A stretch of DNA of 64,000 nucleotides, taken from positions 930,001 to 994,000 of the forward strand of contig JARGXX010000113.1 of assembly GCA_030374765.1 (NCBI GenBank), read 5' to 3'. Every line of letters starts with the position of its first letter. Position 1 is the first letter of the stretch. This stretch comes from Agarophyton chilense (taxonomy: Eukaryota; Rhodophyta; Florideophyceae; Gracilariales; Gracilariaceae). Positions 1-11,071 of the stretch are shown piece by piece. Both the position numbers and the translations under genes were made by a program. The notes below the pieces were generated by a model, which did not search any database, had not been told where the DNA came from, and saw only the letters and a list, made by a program, of their open reading frames with translations.

Positions 1-1
1 T

Positions 2-720
2 TTATCTGCATCGATAACTTGACATATTCGAAACGGCATTCTGTACCGAGCTTATACTCGGGGGCTCCATCAAACTCTTCATCATCACTGTCATCATAAT
101 GATGATCATGGTGACTGGAACGGTCATCGTGTAGTTGCTCTGGTTGGTGACGATGGTCATTAGCTGATTAGGGCAAAGCTGTATATGGTTCGGGGACTTT
201 TCGGTCAAGATTTCTGAGTCTGGCCTGAATCTGAGACTGCACGCTGATAGGATAAATCGAATGAATCTCCTTTGGAATCGCACCAGCAACCATTTCAATG
301 GTGTCCTGTTTATCTGAGTAAGGAGCCTGTTTTAGTTGTTCGGAGGCCGGTTCCTCTTCCTGTCGGTGCACGTGCTGTACATCGCTGAGCAGATGCCAAG
401 GTTGTCCCTGCGAAACGAGATCATCGCGACGCATGTGACCATGCTTATATTGAGCCTAAGAAACTTCTCGTTCACGCTCTAGTTCAGACGCAACTTCAGT
501 GTCACTGTGCTCCACAACGACCTTTCCACCATGAAAGGCGGAAAGATCGACGGTATCAGCATACTGATGCAAAATGTCAGTATTTAACAGAGTCTGAAAA
601 TGACTGGGACGAATAGAAACTCTCTCGCAAAGGGTAAGATCGTTATGGTTCTCCAGCTTGACGGGTGAGTTAAAAATTCGAGGGTTGAGATGGAGAAACA
701 AATCTCGCTCGATCTATCGA
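2..720 (-). pseudogene. Unidentified decayed coding sequence at the left edge
   Basis: Three overlapping minus-strand reading frames (about 456-701, 168-434 and 2-298) look protein-like (acidic, Gln/Glu-rich, few low-complexity runs). They are in different frames and none has a convincing ATG start, so this reads as a broken gene or transposon remnant that continues off the left end. I recognise no family. It could also be chance open frames. Confidence 0.25.
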
Positions 721-755
721 TCAAGAACTCGAAACTTCCTTGAGTCCGGCCGCGT

Positions 756-1590
756 GTGAGATGGATGAACCGGCAGATTAAATCGCTTCACGTTGAGGCG
801 CGGCGAATCTGGAGTCAAACCATTTTAGACGCACTGCTACTCAAGCAAAGAACGAACGTATCGAAACGTCGATCGCTTCTTATTGCAGCTGGCCCGGACG
901 ACAAGCGAGGATACGCGCAATATGGCGGAGGAGATGTGGTAGGCGTGATCGGTAAGGACTTCAACGTTGCCCGACGACCATGAGAACTCGAGGAAAGGAT
1001 ATGCAGCCGAAGCGACGGAGCACAAAGATAGTTGCGGCGGACAGCAACGTCGCAGGAAGGGAGTGGAAGGGGAGAGTAACGGCGCATAAAGAAAATTCCG
1101 GCAGAGAGCAGCGGCACAGCAAAAGGGGGGCGGCGGAGAGCAACGGTCCGAACGAAGAGGCGGGGTGGAGACCTCAGACAGACATGTGCGGCCCGGAGCA
1201 ACAGTGTGAAATGGGAGGCGCAATGGAACGCATCGGCGTGGAGAAAATAGTCGTAGCGGTGAGCAACGGCACGGGCAAGGATGCGCGGCCGGGAGCAAAG
1301 GCACGAGCAAGGAGGCGTGGCGGAGAGCGATGAAGCAAACAAGGGGGCACTAGAAGAGAAGAGAAATGAGGCGAACCAGAGTGAACGGTAGAGAGCGACC
1401 TGTGGAGAAGAAGAAATGGTGGAGAGCGTGGACAGAGAGGCGCGGCAGACAGCGACTCCGCGGGCAGAGAAAGCCGATTGGGTTGTGGAACCTTTGCCCC
1501 GAGATTCGCTGTTACTTGGGAATCGAAATAGCTGGGCGCGCAAGGACAGAACAGATTCCACCTCGTCCAATTGTAGAATGAAAGCATCTT
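756..1590. repeat. Purine-rich degenerate repeat tract
   Basis: The plus strand is strongly G/A-rich with loosely repeated blocks such as GGAGAGCAACGG and GGGAGCAAAGGCACG. This composition keeps several frames open on both strands, and the products are Arg/Gly-rich or Ser/Pro/Leu/Cys-rich with no fold-like pattern. I read it as a decayed minisatellite, not as genes. Confidence 0.4.
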
Positions 1591-1901
1591 GTGATCGGTT
1601 AGATCACCTTACTAAGGTGCTTTCAATGAAAGAAAGTGTGGTCAATATACATGGGCTCAGTATCTGGAGCAGGAAACTCCAGTCAATTGTACTTCTGTAC
1701 AGTGCTTTTGGGAAAAATGTCATGATTGTATTTTTATGGGGGTGATGTTCGTCAAGTTGGTGACGATATATTTATTGTACGGGCGAAAAATTTTTCGAAG
1801 TCGTGTTACAATGATATACACATGTTTGAAAACTGAAACCCGATAGGCTCTTACCAATTTTTTGAAGCATCTTGAGCAATTACAGTCACTTGTTGCGCCA
1901 T

Positions 1902-2527
1902 TGTGGCAGAAGGTTTGACCTTTGAGGTTGTCGATATACTACACTGACCTTGTAGGTGATGGATGCGAGGGATCATCGGCCATGCAGCTACGGGCGAGCT
2001 ACTATCTAGGTGTTGTCAGCCACATGTAGTGTTGATATGTACCTTCTGGTTGAGTAATTGTTAGTACTTGTAATTGTAATTATATTTATTTTAGTACAGT
2101 AGTGGAGTGGCCACCTGGCACTGTACCCAGTGCTGGCCAGGTCTCTGTCACTAGGTCAGAGACCGTGCCTTGCTGGCACCTCCCGGGTGATCTGGAGAGT
2201 GCAGACCACTGAATATAGGGAACTGCACCTCCCCCATCCTTTTCTGATAAAGACAGGCACCACTTGGGTCACGACTCTACCTTTTGGTTCATCTTTTCTC
2301 AACTACCACACAGGCTTTCCCGCGCGTCGACGGCTACCATCGTTCACCTACACGGTATAGGCTAGTTGCCCCGCCGTTTGCCCCTGCGGGTTTTCACGGT
2401 GCCCTGTTACCATCGAGGTTTACTACGTCTACCTTCAAAGATTGAGCGTCAGCACGCTCCCTACGGTTGAGCGTCACTACGCTCCCGAGACAAGACAGTA
2501 GCATACCCCAGAGGTGATTGTACGACA
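1902..2527 (+). mobile_element. LTR of the second Ty3/gypsy family (solo or remnant)
   Basis: This block matches the LTRs at 56718-57351 (same strand) and 63314-63921 (opposite strand) over nearly its whole length. It starts near TGTGGCAGAAGG and ends GATTGTACGACA. The outermost bases of the 5' end (about 1891-1902) have decayed relative to the TGTCGTATAG start of the other copies. No matching target duplication is visible, so it may be an old solo LTR or the surviving LTR of a lost element. It contains an AT-rich TATTTATTTTAG stretch near 2085-2095 that could hold promoter or polyadenylation signals. Confidence 0.75.
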
Positions 2528-3340
2528 CCGCTTTAGCGACCAGTCCTTGTGATGGTTTAGAAAGTTGCACACGAATACATCACCAGGCCGACCATTTTAG
2601 AATGAGATTTTCTGTCGGCAATACAGAGGAAGTGCTTTGACAAAGAACCAAAGAACTGCACTAGGTCTTCAAAGCATTGCCGGGAGATAGACTTGCTGTT
2701 GTTGGAAAAGTGAAGTATGTGTTGCATATAAATTTCTTTTCTGGTGGGGCTTGGAAAGTTCGGAACCTCTTCTTATTCTGCGGTCTCTGTGGAATTGAAT
2801 GGCTCTTTGAACGGTAGACTTTGTGATACCGCTGAGCCTACCTGCCTCTCAAACGTAAAGTTTCTTGCGCTGCACCAGCCCAACGGCGTGCTCGAAATTT
2901 AGCGCCCGGGTCTGGTCAGAATCTGGGGCCGTTATTCTGCTCCTTTCCATGAGGTAGCCTCCGAACCTCGTGGCCTGAAACGGCCAGTTCAGAAGGGAGT
3001 CTCGAGGTGGGTGGGTAGTTTTGGCACGGATTTAAAATACAAGGATGTAATTTGAAAGGGTTTTACGCGCGCTTTCTGGCTGTTGTGGTTACAGATTATA
3101 AATATGAGCCGCTATTCTCCCAGGGTCTAAGCTATGCTATTTTGACTACTGCAAGACTGCAATGTGATGAAATATTAGTGAAATAGTGTCCCATTTGACA
3201 TCACTGTCCCGATCTGACCACAGGCGATGATACTCGTTATTACACTTTAATAAGAGAAGTCATTTCTCTTGGCTGATGCCGTCTAAACCTTCCTTGTACG
3301 GATTACACTATGGCAGTGACTTCCGCGCATGGGATATCCG
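2528..3340. other. Non-coding spacer between LTR and MULE
   Basis: No convincing gene or repeat is seen. Its last bases include the target site of the adjacent MULE. Confidence 0.4.
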
Positions 3341-3349
3341 TACAGTAGT

Positions 3350-3604
3350 GGCTCGTGCCGAATTGACACGGCATCGCTGGAGTCAGACCCCTGGCCGATC
3401 AGAAGCAGAGGTTCAACATCCACTACCCTGCTAAAAGGCACTTTCGGGGTAGGTAGCTCCCTACTCCAATGACAGATTGGGGTTCAACATTGGCCCAATT
3501 GTCCGAAGCCAAGTCAACAGAGAAGAAAGATCGCGCTTTTCAAACGGAGAGAGGTAGAGTCATACCGATTCACAGCGTCAGCGCGACACTCTCGACATCA
3601 CCGA
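3350..3604 (+). repeat. Left terminal inverted repeat of the MULE
   Basis: About 255 bp that match the reverse complement of 10486-10740 with roughly 20 differences by eye. Similarity fades after the shared ACACTCTCGACATCA block. The short open frame here exists in both TIRs only because the repeat is shared and is not a gene. Confidence 0.92.
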
Positions 3605-3776
3605 CGCCACCATCGACCGTGGTACCATATCCTACCTATCGCCGCGAGTTCGGAAACTCCCGAACGGATATCAAGCTCCACGTTTTTCAACAGTAATACA
3701 TCTCGTCGTTCGTTGTCAACATTACCGCTCTAAACATCTACGGCTCTCCTGAACGTTCAATTCTCACCAACAAAGA

Positions 3777-4981
3777 ATGAGCGCTCTTGGAGGCTCAATC
3801 AGCGTCATATTTCAGCTTTCCTCCCTTGAACCCGAGAACGATCGGGTGATCGGGCGGCACCCCGGTGAGAGTCCAGAGGTGGGATTTGAAGACCTGTGGA
3901 GGCTCGTTAGTGCCGGTCTGGACATCTGGGAAAGTCTTCTTTTTTCACTTGACGGAGACGGTAACAGGCGAAAAGGACATAGCGAGGACGCTTGCGGGAG
4001 CGTCGGGATGCTCGAGAACGTGAGAACCAAACTAAGATGGTGCATTGTGCAGACGAAGGAGGTGGACCAATTTCTCGTCCTACAATCTTGCCTAAAAAAT
4101 ATCCACTTCCTATCATTAATGTCTCGGAGTTCTGACACCCCATCTTGGAAAGGGGTTCAGAGTCATTTGTATCAATTGATGGGCAAATTGAGAACAGTTG
4201 ATGGATCTTTAGATATTATGATCTTAACTGGTCCAAAGGTTGGAGGAAAGTCAACACTTGTTCGAAAAAACGCCATTGTCCTTGCTAGATCATGCAATTG
4301 GAGGTCGTTAGAGGATATCTATGGGCGGATGGGTGCAAGTGATGACGTCGCGCGTGGAAGGTTGACGTTCATGGTTGAAATGGAAGAAGTACTATTTTGA
4401 ATAACGCCACGAGCCGCTGTCTAGTTATGGCAGACTAAGTTGGTCGTGGAACTTCAACGCATGATGGCTATGCCGATACATACGCTGTTTTGAACCATAT
4501 TGTTAGAGTCAACAAATCATTGACAGTGTTCTCAACGAATTATTTCAAACTTGGGGACGACAATATTTGAATGGGAAATCGATAAGAGCGACTGACTGCC
4601 CAGATATTTGAAATGGCGGCTAAGGTTGACGAGAAGACAATGAGCATCACATTCTTGTACAAGCTGCAAGCCGGTAGTAGCGGGAAATCTCGAGGTGTTC
4701 ACTGTGCAAGAGTGGCTGGAATATCTGCAACAATTGCAAATGGGGCTGAAGAAGCTTTTAAAAAATTCAAAAAGTCATTGACCCAAAGATTGGTAGCGGC
4801 GAAGAAGTTGAGGATTCTTAACAGCACTTTGAATCGATATCAATCGTATGCAATGAAAGCTCTAGAAAAGCTAAAAGCAAAACTTTGCAACGCGTGCAGT
4901 CTGGATAACATAAGCCAAAGCCAATTATTCGCCTTCGTAGTACGAAAGTACGAAAGCTACAAGGTAGATGGAACTGAATGA
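3777..4981 (+). pseudogene. Captured MutS-homologue (MSH6-like) C-terminal fragment
   Basis: The translation shows the MutS ATPase core in order: Walker A as TGPKVGGKST near codon 152, then GRMGASDDVARG with a following FMVEM block (the conserved STFM.EM region). A frameshift near 4394 leads to VGRGTST of the Walker B/D-loop region, an STNYFKL block, and after 4613 the MutS C-terminal signature ITFLYKL. The last motif and GASD resemble MSH6 more than MSH2 or MSH3. It is dead: besides the frameshift, the Walker B glutamate position is a TAA and further stops precede 4613. In full MSH proteins this domain hydrolyses ATP during mismatch repair. The N-terminal mismatch-binding domains are absent. 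It lies wholly inside the MULE TIRs, so capture by the element is the simplest reading. Confidence 0.8.
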
Positions 4982-5422
4982 AATTCGTGAAAAGATAACG
5001 CCCTATAGCTAGGCCGCTAACGAGCTAGGAGTGAATAAAACTGAGGGGCACTTGATTGTCACACTCGTCTGGTAAACTACATATACTATTTGATCCCACG
5101 TTTAACCATCTCTTTTTTCTACAATACCGATTGCAAAGTTAATAGCAGCATTGACAGCAGCTCAGGTTGTCTCGTTTAGAGCATTTTGTGTTGAGTTCGG
5201 CAATAACTGCTGCTGTATATACGACGAATTTTTTGCTGACCATGAGATCCCTGCTGTCTTTGACACTGCTTTTCTTGTGAGCATTCAAACTTTTCATCGC
5301 CAAAACCTTTCACCTTTGCTTTCTTCGCCTTGAAACGTTCCGTGTAACTCTTCTTTCTCTTGACAATCTTCACATTGGCCTTGTTTGGCGGCTTAATAAA
5401 TGAAACTGAACTATTCTCCCAT
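4982..5422. other. MULE internal spacer
   Basis: Between the MSH fragment and the transposase 3' end. AT-rich, no gene recognised. Confidence 0.35.
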
Positions 5423-8400
5423 CTAATGAATTCCTTCTGTGAATGAGGATTCTCTCCCACTTTGAATGTGTTGAAGACGGAAAGTGAAGGAAGTCGCCCC
5501 TCGGTTATAGCTCTCCATAGCTATTTTCAACACATCCTGAAAGTGATCCACGGCGTAAGGGCCCATGCCCGAAGTCACTCGTTTGATTTGATCAAAGAGA
5601 GCTTGAGAATCTGACCATTTGCTGCTGGTTCCAACCTCGATCTCAGAACAAGTCTTCAGGAATGGGTCGATTTGTTGAAGTGTAAATTGGGAATCTTCAC
5701 TCACTTCCGACTGTAACTGACGTTTTAAACTGACCATGTCAAGAACACGAGCTTGCTTTCGGAGATTGCAGACGCGGAGATAGTCAAATTCCTGTGAATC
5801 GGCCTTCCAATAGGGGTCGAAGAGTCCTTTGAGTTCAATGTAATCGTCAAGAACCTCCCTGAGGAAGGGGTTCAGTTCAGCCATGTCCCCATACGCCATT
5901 GCACATTTCATGATGTGACGACAGGGAAATCCCATTGACTGGGTTTTCTGGCAGGCACACCTCGCTAATAATTCGATGTCTCCACCTTCCTTGCTCTTGA
6001 ATTTCATTCGAGCGAAAAGAACTTTCAAATTCTTTGTTCTCGTGGGGGAGGGGACTCGACCTTATGGAGCATATAAACGCTCCATGTGAGGTCAAACACG
6101 GCAACCATATCGATTTTGTTGCGATCCTGGTCGGTGAGCTCTGGCCAATCTGCATCGGCCGGAGATAGAAAGGATGCGATTGTGACCATGTAATTCTTCG
6201 AGGAAACCACGCTAATCTCCTTAAACTTCGTGAGGCAGTAGCTAGTGTAGTCTGCAACCAGACCGTCAACAATTGGGATGGGGAATGGCAACTGGCAGTC
6301 TCGGATGGATCTAAAGCGAGAGCTCGACGGGGTCATGGAGCGTAGACGAGACTCATTTCGCTCCGCGGCCCTTTTCGATGTCAGCCATTTTAGTTGCCTC
6401 GGAATAGCACTAAAGGGTACTTTTTTTGCCAATATGTAGGCTTTGTATCCAGCATTAGATGATTCATTGTATCATGTTACTTGTAAAAGGTACAGGCGTG
6501 GTACAGCAGCGTTTCTAAAACACGCAACAAGCAGCTGTGGTCTATGAACGTACAGATATGCGTACCAATTTGGAAGCTTTTCCGTAAAGCCCTGGAATTA
6601 CTTGCTTCGAAATTTTGAGCGGCGTTTTGTGAAAGAAGGAAGGGACAGAGATCTTCTAATATTGAATAGGTCCCTACTCATTTCATGGCACCATTGCGGA
6701 CGCCCAATCGTTGCACACCACGATGTAGCATTCTTCATTTGGTTTTGGTTAAGATGCCATTCATCTAACAATATGAATGAGTTCTCGAACACCTTTTCAG
6801 TGGCTGCGATGCAGGCAGCGCATTGGTCCATTGTTATCAGAAATGGTGAGATGGGAATCATCGACTTGAACCGCGAAAGAGTGCCAACGAAGTCTGCCTC
6901 AGTTTCTCCACTCATAAAAGCCATAAAGAATGTGAGAGTGACCCGTCGTTTGCTCTTCCATTAATTGTGAGAACTGGAAAGCCATAAAGATTGGCAATTG
7001 CGTTACAATCAATAGATACTCCAGGCACCACCCCGCATCATCTGTAATCCTCTATCCACTCTTTAAAAGCCCAACAGGCGGAGGTCATTCGACCGTGTGC
7101 ATCCCAAGTAAACGCAAATTTGTTCTGCACTTCTTCATCATGCAGTGAAACCAATGTCTATAGCAGCCTCGTGCATTCAAGATCCTTCGGTTTGCTGATC
7201 GAGCGATTATACCCAACCATATTTCTCACAGACTGCACATTTATGGGAACACCATATTTGTCCGACAGAAACCTGACAATGTCTCCTAGGCTCATGTGAA
7301 GAGTGCTGGTCATGTGCAAGGCTTCGGAGCGCATTTTTGGCGATAGGTATCTCATCCTGCCATTCTCTTTTAAAGGGATATGATTGTGCTTTGCTTCTCG
7401 AAAGTCCCCAACATAGCATCCACCATCCTCTTCGTTTTCTGGAACCAAAGTTTTCACCGTCAATGAAAAGTTGCAGAGGTGCTTTCCGTGGCTTTTCCGG
7501 CATTTCAAGATACATTTCCTCAGCACACGGGTATCTTTACCACTTTCACTTTTAGCATCCACCTGTACGGACTTCTCTCCTACAAACATAGAATTCCCAC
7601 AATTCAGTCTATAGCCCAGACACTCAGAAATGTACCGCACCTCTTTAACGACATCCTGACCAGGAGCGTTGACTTCCAAGCTTCTAAAAAACGAGATAAC
7701 AGCCGCCTTAAAAACTTCATGGACATCCAACTTCTCTTCCTCACAGTACTTCACCGCACTATCCTGCACTGCTTCGGAGCAGTCGCTGAAGTTACCCTCT
7801 GGGTTTAATTTCTATTTTGAAGAAGTCACGAGCTCATCTGGCAACTCTTCGTTTTCATCTAGGAACCAAAACCGTTCAATGAGTTCTGAAGCGTTTTCAT
7901 TACCTTCCACTTCCGTGTGCTCATTCATCACTAAGTCGTCGATCTCTTTGCCACCAGAAACCGCAGAAAACAGATTATGGCGTTCCTGAGAGTTGAACGC
8001 CAGGACGGAATTTGGTTCAAAATCGGACTTCCTTTCATCTAAATTCGCTATTTTCGAGATGTCTTCCTGGCTAAAGCCCGTTCCACTTTCGGCAGAGACG
8101 TCGATTTGCTCCCTGACGTCAATTATTTTCCGACCGACTCCACCGACGTCAGTTTGTAATTGCTCTGAATCCCCGTTTCTTTCATCGTTCAGAGCCTTAC
8201 TGCCCCTACTCCCCTCATGTCCATTTATTGGAAATGGTGGTACCGCAGAAGCAGGACGCAATATTGGTTTGTGTTCAACTGGTCTCGGTTGAATTGAGCG
8301 CGCCTCTGTAATCCTAAATGTTTGGGTCTCGATAGCATGAGGATGTCCGCAGACGATTTTTCCGTCTACACCAAGGGCCATTGGTAGCCGAAGGAAGGAC

Positions 8401-8489
8401 TTTTCTTGTAATATATCCAAATACTCCTGCATCTTTCCAACGATCTTCCCGCGAAAGGAATGAAAGTGCTTGAGCATTTTCTCCTCCAT
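5423..8489 (-). pseudogene. MULE transposase (MuDR/FAR1-like), broken
   Basis: The frame starts with an ATG at 8489 and runs, with single in-frame stops at 7812 (TAG) and 7158 (TAG), through an N-terminal region. That region holds a Cys/His-bearing FAR1/FLYWCH-like DNA-binding part near 7350-7600. It continues past a TGA near 7048 into the catalytic core: a SIDCNAIANLYG block holding the first catalytic Asp, then FMSGETEADF, the second Asp in LITMDQ and the DEWHLNQN block at 6924-6700. The frame changes several more times before a SWIM zinc finger (CACQ, then CRHIMKC) near 5890-5970. MuDR transposases use a DDE catalytic triad and commonly end with a SWIM finger. At least three stops and three frameshifts make it non-functional. 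Confidence 0.85.
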
Positions 8490-8889
8490 AGCAAGACGCC
8501 GCCCTTAAACTATAGTTTCAGAAACCCCATTTCAATTCGCTTTGTGCGAATGATTAAATTTGACCACCACTGACCAACGCTGAGAATTGATACTAGGTAA
8601 TTCCACCATGATACTTGCCAGACACTTTTGTTGTGCTGCGGACAACGAAAGCGCGCTGTAAGAAGACGAATATCGCGCTTTGATTACTTTTGAACATATC
8701 TAAGGTAGTGAAATGAGTACAGAAATCCTGTCTCGTGGCTTATAAAAGCAAAAAACGCAGAACATCCTTAGTTTTCCCTGAATAATGACCAAGTCAAAGG
8801 GTTGCGTCGGAAGATAGAATGCCGGCCAGAGAGCATGAGAACACATCATGCAGTACTTTTTACAAGACGGGCTCCACCACCAGTTGCCA
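8490..8889. other. MULE internal spacer
   Basis: Upstream of the transposase start. No coding potential recognised. It probably holds the transposase promoter. Confidence 0.35.
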
Positions 8890-9441
8890 TTATTTGGGCC
8901 CTATAGAATCTCGGAACCTTATCCGTTTTTCCGAGATTCTGGCAGGCATTGGAGGCATATTAGCATTTTCATGCTGAACTCTCATGCGCACTGGAATCGG
9001 GAATCGCTTCTGATGTTTCTCCAGCTCTTCCAATGGGATGGATTGTTTGTGAGAATTGTGACCGACATCATCTCCGTCCGAACCAAGCGTATTATTACTC
9101 CCAGAATAGCCGTCGTTGCCCTCCCTTTGATTTTCGCTTACTTTGTGGAAAACATTACCGTAAAGTTTCTCATATTGCACACTTCTCTCAACACATGCGT
9201 TATTCCGATCTGCCACAATGCTTTGATCCATTTTGTTTGCTCTGCGTTTCGTTTCACGTGACCATCCTTCTTCATCCGAACCCAATTTCTTCACACGTTC
9301 TAATACCATAAGCCTGATGGGTTTAGAAAAATCGGAACGTTGCAGAAGCGGATTCCGCAACCTCTTCAATCGCGTCCCGCCCTCCTCTCGACACTGAAAA
9401 AAATTATCACGATGATGAATACGATACGAAGCAACCATCAT
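8890..9441 (-). CDS. Hypothetical MULE-internal protein
   Basis: An open frame of 183 aa from the first ATG (9441). It is charged and hydrophilic, rich in Arg, Glu, Asn and Ser, with no recognised domain. It sits between the transposase and the Ulp1-like gene on the same strand. It could be an upstream exon or linker region of the transposase, or the C-terminal extension of a Ulp1-linked protein split by decay. No function is assigned. Confidence 0.3.
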   Translation of the reverse strand: MMVASYRIHHRDNFFQCREEGGTRLKRLRNPLLQRSDFSKPIRLMVLERVKKLGSDEEGWSRETKRRANKMDQSIVADRNNACVERSVQYEKLYGNVFHKVSENQREGNDGYSGSNNTLGSDGDDVGHNSHKQSIPLEELEKHQKRFPIPVRMRVQHENANMPPMPARISEKRIRFRDSIGPK

Positions 9442-9573
9442 TTCTGTGACTCTGTTAGTCTTAAAGAATGAAGAAGCCAGGAACACCTGTAGTATGCGGC
9501 CCTTTAAAGCGAACCATCTCTGACGCTCGGAAAGAGAACGGTTACAATCAGACTTGTAAGTTGTTGTTGGTGA

Positions 9574-10263
9574 TTAGCCTCTATCAGAAGCAAACTCAGT
9601 AGCCAGTGCCAACAAATAGAAACCGCAACTAAACCCGTCGAACTGTCGTTTGTAACCCAGTGTGTCAAGCATGTAGTTCTTGGTTGACACTACACCGCAG
9701 ACCTTACTCTCCAAGATTGCATATTCAAACGACTCCCTAAATAATTCCATTAGATCCTTGGTGTACGAACTCCGTAAACTGTCTCCAAAATAGACCGTCG
9801 GATTTAGTCGACGAGCGCGAGAAGATCCATTATAACGCATACCTAAAAAAACTCCCCAGTGGTTTCCATTGATATTAAAGGGCACGAAAACGGTATTAAT
9901 ATGACTAACATCTCCAGTTACGTTGAAAGTAAAGCACTTCTTTAAACTTTCAAGAAATGTTTTGCGCAGAAGAGGAGACCGTTTCAATCGTCTTGTATAT
10001 CCGTAAAGAGCCATCCCTGTCTTGCACGGGCAGAAACAGACCCCTAGTATCGGCTTCATATCCATTAACGCTGAAGTTATTAAATCGGAACAAATCATAG
10101 ATCCTGATAGGGAGCTGTGGACAGAAGAAATAGGTTGGTGTTGTTGATTTTCCGCTCGAACAATATTGTAAAAATGATTGTGTATTAGTAAACATCTTCC
10201 TTCTGTTTTTGTGATGCTCGTTCCAGAACAAATTGAAAGGTCATTGTAAAACGTTCTACACAT
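9574..10263 (-). CDS. Ulp1-like (C48) cysteine protease of the MULE
   Basis: 229 aa from an ATG at 10263. The C-terminal half carries the C48 catalytic elements in order: His in NHWGVFLG, Asp in YFGDSLRS, and the Gln/Cys pair in RQFDGFSCGFYLLA. All three catalytic positions are present and the frame is open. Ulp1-family enzymes cleave SUMO or related ubiquitin-like proteins, and Ulp1-like genes are known passengers of plant MULEs. It is shorter than cellular Ulp/SENP proteins and lacks a clear targeting region. It lies inside the MULE TIRs on the transposase strand. Whether it is expressed or acts on SUMO cannot be told. An inactive relic is possible. Confidence 0.78.
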   Translation of the reverse strand: MCRTFYNDLSICSGTSITKTEGRCLLIHNHFYNIVRAENQQHQPISSVHSSLSGSMICSDLITSALMDMKPILGVCFCPCKTGMALYGYTRRLKRSPLLRKTFLESLKKCFTFNVTGDVSHINTVFVPFNINGNHWGVFLGMRYNGSSRARRLNPTVYFGDSLRSSYTKDLMELFRESFEYAILESKVCGVVSTKNYMLDTLGYKRQFDGFSCGFYLLALATEFASDRG

Positions 10264-10485
10264 TATTGACGATTTGGCATCATTATCGCAACAAAGGATG
10301 GAATCAAGAAATACGTCATCGAACGCGTTTAGAGTTGGGGAATCATTTTCATAACGTTTTTGTCAGTTAAAGTCCATTAGAAAGCGCTTATAGGAAAACA
10401 ATTCTTACTTTGACTCGAAAACATCACTAAAAGGGATGGAAAAGAAACGATTGGAGACCGAAAGCGATCTTCCCAATTGACGTCG

Positions 10486-10740
10486 TCGATGATGTCGAGA
10501 GTGTCGCGCTGACGCTGTGAATCGGTATGACTCTCCCTCTCTCGGTTTGAAAAGCGCGCTCTTTCTTCTCTGTTGACTTGGCTTCCGACAATTGGGCCGA
10601 TGTTGAACCCCATTCTGTCATTGGAGTAGAGAGCTACCTACCCTTACGGTGCCGTTTAGCAGGGTACTGGATGTTGAACATCTGCTTCTGATTGGCCAGG
10701 GGTCTGACTCCAACGACGCCGTGTCAATTCGGCACGAGCC
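10486..10740 (-). repeat. Right terminal inverted repeat of the MULE
   Basis: The reverse complement of this block matches 3350-3604. The outer end CGGCACGAGCC is followed at once by the target duplication TACAGTAGT (10741-10749). Confidence 0.92.
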
Positions 10741-10749
10741 TACAGTAGT

Positions 10750-11071
10750 AGTAATTAGATCTTAACTTTTAACTTCTGATTGGCTTTTGAATAACGCCGG
10801 CTACGTCGTGTCGAATCGGCAATTGCCGTCACCAGGGCCTCGTGTCTGCCCATATTTTCAATGGATCACTGAAGGCATATGTTGATCCGTTCTCCGTAAC
10901 AGGACACCAAAGACACATGTTTCTCTATTTTCTGTGAAGCGTACTAAGTCAAAACACGCCCATGGGCAAACCTGCTCCACGTCAAGAAGGCAACAATCCG
11001 TCTAGTCGTCCAGCACACCCATTTGATCTCCGTGTTTCAGGACAGATATCACTTGACATCCCTCTCCAAGC
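10750..11071. promoter_or_regulatory. Spacer and presumed promoter of the SUMO E1 gene
   Basis: About 320 bp between the MULE and the AOS1 start codon. No motif is certain. It contains GCCGGCTACGTCGTGTCGAATCGG, distantly like the outer MULE TIR, and a similar block occurs near 58145-58185, so part may be old repeat. Given only as the place where AOS1 control must lie. Confidence 0.3.

Larger units (their letters stand above)
3350..10740. mobile_element. Mutator-like element (MULE) with Ulp1-like protease and captured MSH fragment
   Basis: The ends are long terminal inverted repeats that both begin GGCTCGTGCCGAATTGACAC. They are flanked by an identical 9-bp direct repeat, TACAGTAGT, at 3341-3349 and 10741-10749, which is the target-duplication size expected for Mutator elements. 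Inside are a minus-strand FAR1/MuDR-like transposase pseudogene, a minus-strand Ulp1 (C48) protease ORF, one further ORF, and a plus-strand MutS-homologue fragment. The transposase carries several stops and frameshifts, so this copy is probably not autonomous. TIRs, target duplication and transposase agree, so identity and boundaries are secure. Confidence 0.93.

Noticed and set aside
815-1587. Long overlapping open frames on both strands
   Set aside because: They come from purine-rich repeated DNA. The products are compositionally biased, have no domain pattern, and all starts are arbitrary.
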